The notes beneath the pieces were generated by a model. That model saw only the letters and a list, made by a program, of their open reading frames with translations. It was not told the DNA's origin and searched no databases. A DNA stretch of 64,000 nucleotides. Source: Arthrobacter sp. Soc17.1.1.1 (lineage in GTDB: Bacteria > Actinomycetota > Actinomycetes > Actinomycetales > Micrococcaceae). The stretch lies in contig NZ_JBAJII010000002.1 of NCBI RefSeq assembly GCF_036867195.1, forward strand, positions 62,001-126,000, read 5' to 3'. Position 1 is the first letter of the stretch. The number at the start of each line of letters is the position of its first letter. Below, piece after piece: positions 8,805 through 17,060 of this stretch. The translations under genes were made by a program, and so were the position numbers.

Positions 8805-9040
8805 GCCTGGAACATCGGGTGCAGCAGGGAACGCCATGGCGATGTCAGTGCCTCGCGGCGCTCGAACTCCTCAGCGATGTCAGCGGCGCGGAAATCGGTC
8901 TCCGGGTTCACCTCGATGTCATGGGCATATTCGTAATCGACCTGCCGCTGAACCCTGCTGTGTAGGACCTGCAATTCAATGTCCTCCAATGCCGTGAGGT
9001 CCTCGGGGAAAGAATCGGTAGGGAAGAGACGACTATTCAT
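8801..9040 (-). CDS. Small acidic protein, paralogue of 40357-40605
   Basis: The 79-aa product begins MNSRLFPTDSFPEDLTALED and continues with VLHSRVQRQVDYEYAHDIEV and NPETDFRAADIAEEFERRE. The 82-aa protein at 40357-40605 shares SRL-x-P, FP-x-DL, VL-x-S-x-V-x-R, EY and PET-x-FR at the same spacing. The family has no name I know. The stop overlaps the start of the degenerate Hpt gene, so they form one operon. Confidence 0.7.
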   Translation of the reverse strand: MNSRLFPTDSFPEDLTALEDIELQVLHSRVQRQVDYEYAHDIEVNPETDFRAADIAEEFERREALTSPWRSLLHPMFQA

Positions 9041-9237
9041 GACAACTCCTTAAAGGGAAAAGGGGTGAGAAGAGATAGCTGCAGTGCGAGAAAGACCGAG
9101 GACGCCGGTTGCGCTGGTGCTCTTCCGTTGCAGGGAAACGATTCTGCGTCGATGGTGCAGATACAGCGCAGGCGGAAGACCTTCAACCGCTATATAGGGG
9201 CTGGTGGGGTGACTGCTTGAGGAGGTGCGTTGACCTG

Positions 9238-9540
9238 TCAGGCGGCCATCGGTGAGGCGAGCCGTGATGCAGTGGGGTCGGTGGTGCGTACTTGCACGAT
9301 GGTCGTGTGCAGGAAAGCCGAGCGGCAGGCATCCATGAGGAGGCGGATCGCGTCAGGTTCCACTGCTGATGCCCGTGTGATGTTAACGGTGACTATCGGG
9401 TTACCCGGGAGTGCATGGGCTCGTCTAATCAGGGGCACAAGGGCACGGTAGTTCGTGGCGGTAAAGCGACCCCGGACAAAAATCGTTGCTCCGTTATTGG
9501 CAAGGTCGACCCTGATCAGGGTGAGAAGGCGGTCGTACAT
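9238..9540 (-). CDS. STAS-like anti-sigma-antagonist-type protein
   Basis: The 100-aa protein has the strand-helix order of STAS domains: ATIFVRGRFTATNYRALVPL at about residues 18-37, a strand (NPIVTVNITRASAVEPDAIR) and a final helix (LLMDACRSAF). STAS proteins of this size switch anti-sigma factors. Here the phosphorylatable Ser/Thr is not at the canonical DSSG position; the loop reads ASAVEPDA. It may therefore be a STAS-derived binding protein. A second STAS-like protein is at 41746-42153. Confidence 0.6.
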   Translation of the reverse strand: MYDRLLTLIRVDLANNGATIFVRGRFTATNYRALVPLIRRAHALPGNPIVTVNITRASAVEPDAIRLLMDACRSAFLHTTIVQVRTTDPTASRLASPMAA

Positions 9541-10054
9541 GGTGGCTCCATGAAGAGAAAACCGACTGGCCGCTTGCAGGACCAGATCATCAGCATAAAG
9601 CAGTAGAACGGTTAAGTGAAAACCGTTGGCGCGAGGTCCCTTCCACTACATCTGCAGCCTGCGTCCATCGCCGAATGAACAGAACAGCAGAGTCAAAACT
9701 GGACGCAGTCAAGGGCCTCACGAGCTCACCGCGCAACCATCTAAACAGGCTACCCACGGACGCTGAAGCACGTCGCCCCTCGTTGCCGCCATCATCAATT
9801 GTGCCACCACATGACCTTGATCAGTCAGCGCAAGATCTTGCCGTCAGAAAGGCTGGTCTTTGCGGGGTGACACGATGACCGGTGTTCAAAAGGTTGCCGC
9901 TGGGACGTGAGCCGCCAGCCGGCATCGCCCGCGACGAGCAGCGAATTGACCCGGTGCTGTTTGTTTCACACCATGGCTCGGGGCAGCGCGTCGTTGACGC
10001 TGGTATCGACGTTCACGCCAAGATCCTGGCCGCAGATACGAAAAAGGAGCGGAC
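9541..10054. other. Gap without a convincing gene
   Basis: No frame with family resemblance or a good ribosome-binding site was found on either strand. Confidence 0.4.
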
Positions 10055-10249
10055 TCACCCCACGGGCACGATCTTGCCGCGCACCGAACCACTCAGGGCT
10101 TGTGCAATGACTGCTCCAGCGAGGCCGAGCAGGACGGGCACGGTAAAAACCCACACGCGACGAGTGTCGCCTGACCCGGTCCAGTCCGGGAGCAGTAGGA
10201 CGACGATCACCGTCATGAACATCAGGCCCGATGGTGGAGCCGCCGCCAC
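10055..10249 (-). CDS. Small two-helix membrane protein
   Basis: The 64-aa product has two hydrophobic helices, about residues 10-22 (FMTVIVVLLLPDW) and 33-52 (VWVFTVPVLLGLAGAVIAQA), and a short basic tail (VRGKIVPVG). It begins with GTG at 10249; ATG codons ten and twelve residues in are alternatives. It lies 29 bp after the helical-domain protein on the same strand and may belong to the 11447-10055 operon. Function unknown. Confidence 0.5.
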   Translation of the reverse strand: MAAAPPSGLMFMTVIVVLLLPDWTGSGDTRRVWVFTVPVLLGLAGAVIAQALSGSVRGKIVPVG

Positions 10250-10278
10250 TGAACATCCTGCCCGGCTGATACCCGCAC

Positions 10279-10668
10279 TCAGTCGCCTTGTCCTGGGCCG
10301 TCTTCCTTCAGATCATCCTCTCGGCCGTCCTGGTCATCCCGATGGTTGAGATCGGCCGAGGCCGCTGCGTCGCTGAGCTCGCCGGGGGCGCTGAGCTCAG
10401 CGGGGTCGTTGAGCTCAGCGGGGTCGTTGCTGTAGGGGGCGGTGGGTGGTGGTGTTTCGGTGATGAGTTCGTTGACGGCGTGGGAGACGAGGTCTCGTTC
10501 CAGTGGGGTGAGGCTGATGAGCCCGTTGAGGTAGGCGTCGACTTCGAATTCGTCGGCGCTGCCGGAGAGGGAGAAGTAGCGGACCCAGACGCTTTGCACA
10601 TCAAGGCCGCTGGCCTGGATGGCGTGTAGCGTGCGGCGGCGTTGTTCCTCTGCGGTGTGTTGGAACAT
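10279..10668 (-). CDS. Small regulator-like protein with GAF-associated helical domain
   Basis: The 129-aa product starts at ATG 10668 inside TGATG, overlapping the GAF-ANTAR stop. Residues 5-75 (VQSVWVRYFSLSGSADEFEV, then LVSHAVNELI) match the N-terminal module of the GAF protein at 6638-7414. The tail is acidic and carries imperfect repeats of NDPAELS. The module is probably a partner-binding domain of these GAF signalling units; this is inferred from its two contexts. Confidence 0.65.
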   Translation of the reverse strand: MFQHTAEEQRRRTLHAIQASGLDVQSVWVRYFSLSGSADEFEVDAYLNGLISLTPLERDLVSHAVNELITETPPPTAPYSNDPAELNDPAELSAPGELSDAAASADLNHRDDQDGREDDLKEDGPGQGD

Positions 10669-11447
10669 CACGCACCATCAGTGGGGTGGGTGCCGTCCTG
10701 ACGTTCGCTGATCATGGCCGCCATCGAACCGATGGTGGTGTTCGTGTCGGTGGCGAGGTCGATCAGGTGGCTCATGGCCGCCTGCCGGTCCAGGTCAAAG
10801 CGTTCCATCAGGATGCCGCGGGCGATACCGATGGTGTCCCGTTCGGCGAGGGATGCTTTCACGTCGTCGCTGATGCGTTGCGGGGTGTCGGTGGCCTGGA
10901 TATGTCCCAGGAGGGTCGCGGCGGAGCGGGCGAGGTTGATCAGTAGCCGCCGGTCCTCGTTCGTGAACGCGTCGATGGTGTCCGAGTAGACCTTCATCGC
11001 GCCCAGGCCGGCCGGTTTGTTCAGCAGGGGCACGCTGAGGCAGGAGCGGATGCCGAGCTCGGTCACCGCGGACGTCCAGTCCGTGAACCGGTCATCGGTG
11101 GTGGTGTCGGCGATGTAGACGGGCTGACCGGTGGACCAGGCGCTCATGCATGGCCCCTGGCCGTACTCGTATTGCAGATTGTCGGCTTCGAGGACATCAG
11201 GGTTCGTTGCTCCGACGCTCACCCGGGTGCCGTCGGTGTCGATGATGCTCACACCGGCGCCGGTCGCCGCGTCGATGATATCCCGGGCGATCTCGGCGAG
11301 GCTGTCGACGGCGTCGTGGGCGGTCTGCTCGGTCAGCAGGTACCCGTTGGTCCGCCCGAAAACCGCCAACAACTCGGGCGGGAAGGAGGAAACCGACGAG
11401 GAAGAAGAGGAGGGGGAGGAGGGGGAGGGCTGCGGGGTGGTATTCAC
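10668..11447 (-). CDS. GAF-ANTAR RNA-binding regulator
   Basis: The 259-aa product has a Ser/Pro-rich leader (residues 1-22), a GAF domain (about 40-185, with EYGQGPCMSAWSTGQPVYIA and GIRSCLSVPL) and an ANTAR domain (about 195-245, SLAERDTIGIARGILMERFD). The ANTAR part predicts antitermination by binding RNA hairpins; the GAF part would control it. It is translationally coupled to the downstream small protein. The leader is encoded by a GA-rich tract on the plus strand that looks prone to slippage. Confidence 0.9.
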   Translation of the reverse strand: MNTTPQPSPSSPSSSSSSVSSFPPELLAVFGRTNGYLLTEQTAHDAVDSLAEIARDIIDAATGAGVSIIDTDGTRVSVGATNPDVLEADNLQYEYGQGPCMSAWSTGQPVYIADTTTDDRFTDWTSAVTELGIRSCLSVPLLNKPAGLGAMKVYSDTIDAFTNEDRRLLINLARSAATLLGHIQATDTPQRISDDVKASLAERDTIGIARGILMERFDLDRQAAMSHLIDLATDTNTTIGSMAAMISERQDGTHPTDGA

Positions 11448-11673
11448 GGTGGGCCTTAGCTGTCCTGCACCGGGATGCCGCGCCGGCCGGTAAGAGGCTG
11501 CCTGCTCAACCCCGATAGATCCCGCTCGCCCAACTGTGGGATCGGGTATCTACTGCGTACTGTACTGCTGCCGCCTCCACACCATTGGGAGGATTTTTCG
11601 CGCTGCCTGTAGCTCCCGTTCCGTGGTTCCTGTGCTACCTGCTTCCAGGGGTGCGTCACCGGCAGGATCAGGT

Positions 11674-12033
11674 TCAGGAGGTCGTTGGTGTGTGTCTCGA
11701 GCGTGAGGCGTGCTGTTCGGACTTGAATTCGAAGAACTCGCACAGCGCGGCCACACGATCGAGTTCCTTGGCGAGACCACGAAGTTTCCCTGCGCTCATG
11801 ACAAGGTCGCGCTCACGCGGGCCGAAGTTCACCTCCCACCGGGGGTCTCCCGGTCCTACGGGATACAAGAAAACGTCCGAGGGCAGGTCGTGCATTCGCA
11901 TGACGACCAGCCCGGTGTCCGCGCCCGCACCGCCGTCATGCCGCAGAACCTCAATGGTGGTGGATGTTTTGTCCGTATCAGCAGTGAATTCCCGTACCCA
12001 CTGCTCCAACACCTGTTTACTCCGATAGGGCAC
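11674..12033 (-). CDS. Hypothetical protein
   Basis: The 119-aa product is soluble, with mixed strands and helices. Segments include SKQVLEQWVREFTADTDKTS, VVMRMHDLPSDVFLYPVG and a helical end (MSAGKLRGLAKELDRVAALC). GTG 12033 was chosen because GAAGAGG lies 7 bases upstream; the longer reading from 12111 adds an unlikely Cys/Arg-rich leader. The family was not recognised. It lies between the EAL-CBS gene and the GAF-ANTAR gene, all on the same strand. Confidence 0.6.
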   Translation of the reverse strand: MPYRSKQVLEQWVREFTADTDKTSTTIEVLRHDGGAGADTGLVVMRMHDLPSDVFLYPVGPGDPRWEVNFGPRERDLVMSAGKLRGLAKELDRVAALCEFFEFKSEQHASRSRHTPTTS

Positions 12034-12144
12034 GGCGAAACCTCTTCGTTTGGCGGCCAATTCCGACTTTGGGTAGCTACACCGTACAGCGGGCATCACC
12101 GGCGGGCGCATCGGGTACCCCCGGTACCGCGACCGGTGCAGCTG

Positions 12145-13254
12145 TTAGGTGGTCGGGGTGATGGCGGCGGTGATGAGGCGGTCCATGTGGACGACGCCTG
12201 TGTAACGTCCGGCGTTGTCAGTGATCATCAGCGAGTCGTAGCGTTGTTGTTCTCCACGCGTGAGGGCCCGGTGTAGGGCGTCGTTGAGAGGCGTGTCGAG
12301 ATTGAGGCGAACGCCGGGACTGGCCACGCCGAGGTCTGCGTGCTGGGCATCGACGATCCAGAGGGGGCGTTGGTGGTCGTCGATGACGACAACGCGGCGT
12401 AGGTGCGGCTGGGCTGCGAGGAGGGCGGCGGCTGCGCGTGTGCTGGGCGCGGTGGGACATGTCTCGAGGACGCGGCGCAGCGTCGCCCCGCCGGTGTCGC
12501 GGGTGCGCGTCAGCATGCGGTGTGCAAGATCTGGGTCGAGGCTCGACCATGAGGCCTGCGGCCGGCCCAGGAGGTAGCCCTGCACGAGCGGCACTTTCAG
12601 GGCAATGAGGGCATCCAGTTCTTCGACACGCTCGATGCCTTCAGCGAGTATCCAAGCATCGATGCGACCGGCGAACATGCCGATCATTTCGACCAGCGCG
12701 CGTTTGGCGGGGTCCTCGTCAATGTCCCGGACGAGTTCGCGGTCCAACTTGATCAGGGCCGGTCGAATCGCCAGCAGGTGATTGAGACCGGCGTATCCGG
12801 CACCGGCATCATCGACAGCGATCATCGCTCCTGCACTACGGAGCCGGTGCAGTGCCGGTTCGAGTTCAAGGTAGGACTCGATGGGTGTCTGCTCGGTCAG
12901 TTCCACCACGATCCCGCCCAACCCGCCCTGGTCGGCCCAGACCGCCTGCACTTCACCGTTGAGTAGCAGCGCCGGCGAAATGTTCACGGTCAGGAAGCAG
13001 TTGACGGGCAGATCGGAACGGCGGGCCAGAGCGCTGCGTAAGGTGGCGGCTTCAAGCGCTGCCGACAGACCAAAGTCCCGGGCAGCGGCGAACCACACCT
13101 CGGGGTTCTTCTGCTCGTACCCGGGGAACCTGGCCAGGGCCTCGTAGCCGACGATGCTACCCCGAGCGGTGTCGACGATCGGCTGGTAAGCCGTCCCGGC
13201 GCCATGCCCCTCACACACTGCGATGACCATCTCCCGCGTCACCGTCCCGGGCAT
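12145..13254 (-). CDS. EAL-domain phosphodiesterase with C-terminal CBS pair
   Basis: The 369-aa product has an EAL domain (about residues 10-250) with the catalytic motifs present: YEALARFPG, VELTEQTP, DDAGAGYAGLNHL, IKLDRELV, AEGIERVEE and QGYLLGRP. EAL enzymes cleave cyclic-di-GMP to pGpG. The C-terminal 120 residues (LRRVVVIDDHQRPLWIVDAQ, then DSLMITDNAGRYTGVVHMDR) form a CBS pair, which usually binds adenine nucleotides. ATG 13254 has GGGAG 5 bases before it and is preferred over GTG 13287. The fold suggests nucleotide-tuned c-di-GMP turnover. Confidence 0.88.
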   Translation of the reverse strand: MPGTVTREMVIAVCEGHGAGTAYQPIVDTARGSIVGYEALARFPGYEQKNPEVWFAAARDFGLSAALEAATLRSALARRSDLPVNCFLTVNISPALLLNGEVQAVWADQGGLGGIVVELTEQTPIESYLELEPALHRLRSAGAMIAVDDAGAGYAGLNHLLAIRPALIKLDRELVRDIDEDPAKRALVEMIGMFAGRIDAWILAEGIERVEELDALIALKVPLVQGYLLGRPQASWSSLDPDLAHRMLTRTRDTGGATLRRVLETCPTAPSTRAAAALLAAQPHLRRVVVIDDHQRPLWIVDAQHADLGVASPGVRLNLDTPLNDALHRALTRGEQQRYDSLMITDNAGRYTGVVHMDRLITAAITPTT

Positions 13255-13812
13255 CACTGCTCCCACGACACTGTATTCACCCGCCACAGCGTCGCCTGCT
13301 GTCGAGCCGCTGTGTCACACGGCCGGCGTGCTGGTGCTCACATCGCGGGTATCGCGTTGCGATCGAACTGTGTTCGGGCGCAGCCATACCCTTCGGCATG
13401 GCCCTCGAGTGAACGGAGAAAGCCTGTAAACGGAAGGATGGATCAGCCAACGGACACGATGGAGGATCGGACCTTCGCCACAACATCGTCCGGAAGGGCG
13501 CCAAGACCATGAGCCGCAGCGGCGTGGGTTGCCACGTTGGAGAGGACCTCATCGTCTGACCTGCAGACCCACCGGGCATCGCACCCGGGCACCACGTCAC
13601 CGCACGCAAAAGACTTCATCTATTTCTCCGTCTCAGTACCTGCTTCTTCGCTGAAGCAACCTGTCCAATATACGCATCCGGCCAACCGGTAACTAGATGC
13701 GATGGCGGCACAGTCTGCTGGAGCCAGCATCGGGAGGTGCTTTGTGGAGCGGTTGATTATCTATGGGGGATTGCCGGGTGCGTGCTTTGTGCGGGTACGG
13801 CGCTGGTGGGGC
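13255..13812. other. Gap between operons
   Basis: This 550-bp stretch would hold the promoter of the EAL-CBS gene near its left end and the 3' region of the flavodoxin-like gene at its right end. No credible gene, hairpin or repeat was seen. Confidence 0.4.
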
Positions 13813-14421
13813 CTAGTCCGCAGGGTATGGGTTGGTTGTGAGGCATGTCGCGAGGTGGGTGGCATTGCGGGCGAGGCCGGCGTTCGTGGACGCGACAGGG
13901 TCTGGGACCTGGGCGAGGTCTTTGAAGTCGATGGTTTGCATGGCTTCTCCGACCCAGTAGGTGCCGCCCTGGGCGGGGATGGTGAAGCCGACATCGTTGA
14001 GTCCCTGCAGCATGTCGGCGATTGTCTTGTGGGCGCCGTCCTCGTTGCCGACGACGGCTACGGTCGCGACTTTCCCGTACATGATCGGCCGGCCTTGCTC
14101 GTCCGTTTCGGAGAGGTCGGCGTCGAGCCGCTCCATAACCTGCTGGGCGACGCTGCAGGGGTGCCCCATCCAAATGGGGGTGGACAGGACCAGGATGTCC
14201 GCGGCGAGGATTTGTTCACGGATCTCAGGCCACTGATCTCCGCCGCCCATATCGGTCTTCACCCCTGGCCTGACGTCGTAATCGACAACCCTCAACGAGG
14301 ACGTGCTGACCCCCTGGCCCTTGAACTCATCGAGGATGTGCTGAGCCATGAGTTCGCTGCTCGACGGGTCGGGGGACTGGGTAAGAGTGCAGATCAGGGC
14401 AAGAGCGGAAAGCTCGGTCAC
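13813..14421 (-). CDS. Flavodoxin-like NADPH-dependent FMN reductase family protein
   Basis: The 202-aa product has the flavodoxin-like fold: first strand and phosphate loop (ALALICTLTQSPDPSSSELM, about residues 6-25), then AADILVLSTPIWMGHPCSVA at about 88-107, where FMN-reductase proteins stack the flavin, and VATVAVVGNEDGAHKT at about 138-153. Members use FMN to reduce quinones, chromate or other acceptors. The phosphate loop has an odd TQSPDPSSSE. It faces the divergent GAF-ANTAR gene at 14961. Confidence 0.8.
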   Translation of the reverse strand: MTELSALALICTLTQSPDPSSSELMAQHILDEFKGQGVSTSSLRVVDYDVRPGVKTDMGGGDQWPEIREQILAADILVLSTPIWMGHPCSVAQQVMERLDADLSETDEQGRPIMYGKVATVAVVGNEDGAHKTIADMLQGLNDVGFTIPAQGGTYWVGEAMQTIDFKDLAQVPDPVASTNAGLARNATHLATCLTTNPYPAD

Positions 14422-14806
14422 AGGAAACCTCCGGAGGCTGTCGTCGGTGGGTTGAGCGCACTGGGTTGGTTTGATTCGTTGATCACTGCACGATCGGATG
14501 GTTCACGAACCCCGAAAGCAGGATGATCAACCACCTCCGGTTACGCTAGCGAGCAAAATCCAGCTCCGCCATCGGGATCTCCACCCCAGAACATCGCAGC
14601 ACCAATCAGACCCCGCCGCGCCGCAGCATCCACGGGCACGGGTGGACCAGCACGCCCATTTCGCACTTATCCAACGTGCACGCCAAGAACCTGCTCGCAG
14701 GAGCCATCACCCCACAAGTCGTCCGGCGCTACACACCCTCTCCCTGCCCCGTCCCGACCCTGCCCGTGTCCGGGTCCCGGTGAAGGTTCTCCACGTGCGG
14801 GTTGTA

Positions 14807-14854
14807 CCGGGCCCGGGCCCGGGCCCGGGCCCGGGCCCGGTCCCGGTCCCGGTC
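14807..14854. repeat. 6-bp tandem repeat GGGCCC/GGTCCC
   Basis: About five units of GGGCCC pass into three of GGTCCC. The tract is self-complementary, so it can form strong hairpins. It lies about 110 bp upstream of the GAF-ANTAR gene at 14961, in its likely promoter or leader. Confidence 0.85.
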
Positions 14855-14960
14855 CTGAAAGTGGGAGTGGAGGCGGCCTCTAACGAGTCCCAGGTGAGAC
14901 TGCTCGATTCTGCCGCCGAGTACGGATGGGTGGCTTGTGCACGGGAACCATACTGGGTGG

Positions 14961-15752
14961 ATGGCAACCAACGGTGCAGGATCAGACGGGAACGACGACG
15001 CCAGTAACGCCGCCGACAGCTCGGAGGGGCAGGACGAGGGTAAGGACCAGAATGGGGAGGTGGGAGGGCTGGCTGAGCAGATGAGCGAACTCGCCCGGTC
15101 CCTGCAGGCAGAGGACGATCCCCAGGAAATACTGGCCCACCTGGTGCGTGCCGCGATCGAGCTCGTCCCCGGTGCCGACGAAGGCTCCATCAGCGCGGTG
15201 ACCGGCCGACGCGATATCCAGTCGCAGGCACCCTCAAGCGACCTGCCGAGAAAGGTCGATGCCCTGCAGTCGAAGGTGAATCAGGGGCCCTGCTTGGACG
15301 CTGTCTATGAGCATCAAACGGTGCGCGTCCCTGACTTGGCCTCCGAGCAGCGGTGGCCCGAGTTCAGCCGCAACGCCGCCGCTCTCGGTGCGGCGAGCAT
15401 GCTCTCCTTCCAGCTCTACGTTGAAGGCGACAACCTGGGCGCCCTGAACCTCTACGGACGAACACCCCACGCCTTCACCGAGGAATCAGAACACGTCGGG
15501 CTGCTCATCGCCTCTCATGCAGCGATCGCCTTCGCAGACGCCACGAAACTCGGGCAGATGCACGATGCCCTCCACTCCCGCGATGTCATCGGACAGGCCA
15601 AGGGCATCCTCATGGAGCGCTACGGCCTCACCGCCCAAAACGCGTTCATCCTGCTCACCCAGGCCAGCTCCCACACCAACATCAAGCTGCCAGACGTCGC
15701 AGAACACCTCGCCACCACCGGCGCACTACCCTCCCACCGCCGCCGAACCTAA
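14961..15752 (+). CDS. GAF-ANTAR RNA-binding regulator
   Basis: The 263-aa product has an acidic, disordered N-terminus (residues 1-35), a GAF domain (about 40-190, with LQSKVNQGPCLDAVYEHQTV and LGAASMLSFQLYV) and an ANTAR domain (about 195-255, MHDALHSRDVIGQAKGILME). It is the best canonical GAF-ANTAR of the three here. ATG 14961 is taken as start; GTG 14937 is in frame and possible. The upstream GGGCCC tract could make the leader strongly structured, which is relevant because ANTAR proteins act on RNA hairpins. Confidence 0.9.
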   Translation: MATNGAGSDGNDDASNAADSSEGQDEGKDQNGEVGGLAEQMSELARSLQAEDDPQEILAHLVRAAIELVPGADEGSISAVTGRRDIQSQAPSSDLPRKVDALQSKVNQGPCLDAVYEHQTVRVPDLASEQRWPEFSRNAAALGAASMLSFQLYVEGDNLGALNLYGRTPHAFTEESEHVGLLIASHAAIAFADATKLGQMHDALHSRDVIGQAKGILMERYGLTAQNAFILLTQASSHTNIKLPDVAEHLATTGALPSHRRRT

Positions 15753-15781
15753 TCCCACGCCCACTCCACGTCCAGCCCAGC

Positions 15782-15837
15782 GGTGACCCCGCGAGTTCCT
15801 GAATGCTGTGGTGACCCTGCGGGTTCCTGAACGCTGT
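15782..15837. repeat. Two tandem 28-bp direct repeats
   Basis: Two 28-bp units, 15782-15809 and 15810-15837, differ at three positions and share GTTCCTGAA and GCTGTGGT. They follow the GAF-ANTAR stop by about 30 bp. They could be the end of a lost insertion sequence or a processing site. Confidence 0.8.
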
Positions 15838-15987
15838 GGTTTCCCTTGGTGTCCTTGAAGGCCGCCTGGACGTGCGCGGAGGTATGGCGGGCTGCTGAAG
15901 GTGCACGTTTTCCAGGGTCATGGGCGTGACACTACTGAGTGGCTTTCGGGTAGGTCCCGGGGCGCCTGTGGCGCGGTAGTACTGGGG

Positions 15988-16227
15988 CTACTCGGGTGAT
16001 GCGTGATCGTCTGTGTGTAGCGCGATGATCGCTTTGGCGACGAACGCGACGGCGGCCAGGGCTACGAGACCGGCACCGAGCGTGAGATACCAGGTATCAG
16101 CGCGCCGGAGCAGCATCACGGACACGAGCGCAAAGACCATGCCCGCCAAGCCGTAGATCAGTGCCTCACGCGTCGAACTGTGTAATCGTGCGCGTGGATT
16201 CGCCTGTCCGTTCGTCCCCATTGTCAT
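15988..16227 (-). CDS. Small two-helix membrane protein
   Basis: The 79-aa product has two hydrophobic helices (ALIYGLAGMVFALVSVML, about residues 22-39, and LTLGAGLVALAAVAFVAKAI, about 49-68) and polar ends. Its start overlaps the stop of the XRE gene by 4 nt, making it the third gene of the 16944-15988 operon. Function unknown; it may be controlled by, or act with, the XRE regulator. Confidence 0.65.
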   Translation of the reverse strand: MTMGTNGQANPRARLHSSTREALIYGLAGMVFALVSVMLLRRADTWYLTLGAGLVALAAVAFVAKAIIALHTDDHASPE

Positions 16228-16475
16228 GCTCGTGAGACTACCGAGCTATCGGTTGCTCCTGTGGGAGGTCCTGGGGAGGGTACGTCGTCGGGGAAGAAGA
16301 GTTCCTCAAGGGACATTCCGAAGATCGCCGCCAGCCGGAACGCCAGCGGCAACGAGGGGTCGAAGCGTCCGCGCTCGATGGAGATGACCGTCTGACGTGA
16401 GACGCCCAACTCATCGGCGAGCTTCTGCTGCGACCATTGAAGCCGGGTGCGGGAGTCGTTGACCAGGTTCTTCAC
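16224..16475 (-). CDS. Short XRE-family transcriptional regulator
   Basis: The 83-aa product is a nearly bare Cro/C1 HTH: LQWSQQKLADELGVSRQTVI, then IERGRFDPSLPLAFRLAAIF, ending in MSLEELFFPDD. This is the YozG-type short regulator. The start is set at GTG 16475, one base after the TGA of the membrane-protein gene (16477-16479), which gives tight coupling; the longer reading from 16586 runs into that gene's coding region. Such regulators often repress their own operon; three TACATG repeats upstream are candidate sites. Confidence 0.85.
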   Translation of the reverse strand: MKNLVNDSRTRLQWSQQKLADELGVSRQTVISIERGRFDPSLPLAFRLAAIFGMSLEELFFPDDVPSPGPPTGATDSSVVSRA

Positions 16476-16476
16476 C

Positions 16477-16944
16477 TCAGCCTCTGCGGCGTTGAAGCAG
16501 GTAACGTGCCGCGACCGACACGAAGGCCAGAGTGATGACGCCGGCCAGCAGCAGGCCCGGTTCGAAGGCGAACTTTTCCGGGACAAAGGAAAGGACGGTC
16601 GCGGTGACGCCTGCGACGAGGACGATATCCGTCAGGGCCCCGGCAGCCGCCTTTTCGTACCAGCCCGCCTCGACGGACTCCTCCGGACGTTCAGCCGCGC
16701 CCCTCATCGTGGAACGATCCACCACGAAAAGGTAGACCAGCATCGTCGACGGAGCTGCGAGGCACACCGCGAATACTGCCCCGACGAGCACGGGGTTGGG
16801 TCCGCCAACGCCGAGCAGGGCAGCCAGAACGCCGAGCAGGGCGCCAATCATGATCCCGCAGGGGAGGGCGATCCCCATGGCCGGGTATCGTCCCGCGCCG
16901 AAAGTTGTGCGACCCCACGTGGTGCGTCCGCTCTGATCCGTCAC
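16477..16944 (-). CDS. Four-helix membrane protein of an XRE-linked operon
   Basis: The 155-aa product has four hydrophobic segments (about residues 23-45, 52-75, 99-118 and 125-147), with short polar loops. It precedes a YozG-type XRE regulator and a small membrane protein on the same strand. Membrane-protein/XRE pairs of this type are common in Gram-positive bacteria; their job is mostly unknown. The promoter probably lies in 16945-17000. Confidence 0.75.
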   Translation of the reverse strand: MTDQSGRTTWGRTTFGAGRYPAMGIALPCGIMIGALLGVLAALLGVGGPNPVLVGAVFAVCLAAPSTMLVYLFVVDRSTMRGAAERPEESVEAGWYEKAAAGALTDIVLVAGVTATVLSFVPEKFAFEPGLLLAGVITLAFVSVAARYLLQRRRG

Positions 16945-16960
16945 TGTTACCCCCTGATAT

Positions 16961-16997
16961 GTACATGTTGTTTTACATGTCTAGTTTGCTTTACATG
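16961..16997 (-). promoter_or_regulatory. Three TACATG repeats, candidate operator
   Basis: GTACATG (16961-16967), TTACATG (16973-16979) and TTACATG (16991-16997) lie just upstream of the membrane-protein/XRE operon. The region is AT-rich compared with its surroundings. They are plausible binding sites for the XRE regulator encoded in the operon. Confidence 0.55.
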
Positions 16998-17060
16998 ACA
17001 GGAGTTGTCCATAGATGCAGCACTGAACCGCCGGGGAAGGGGCTCGTCCTGCTGGACCTT

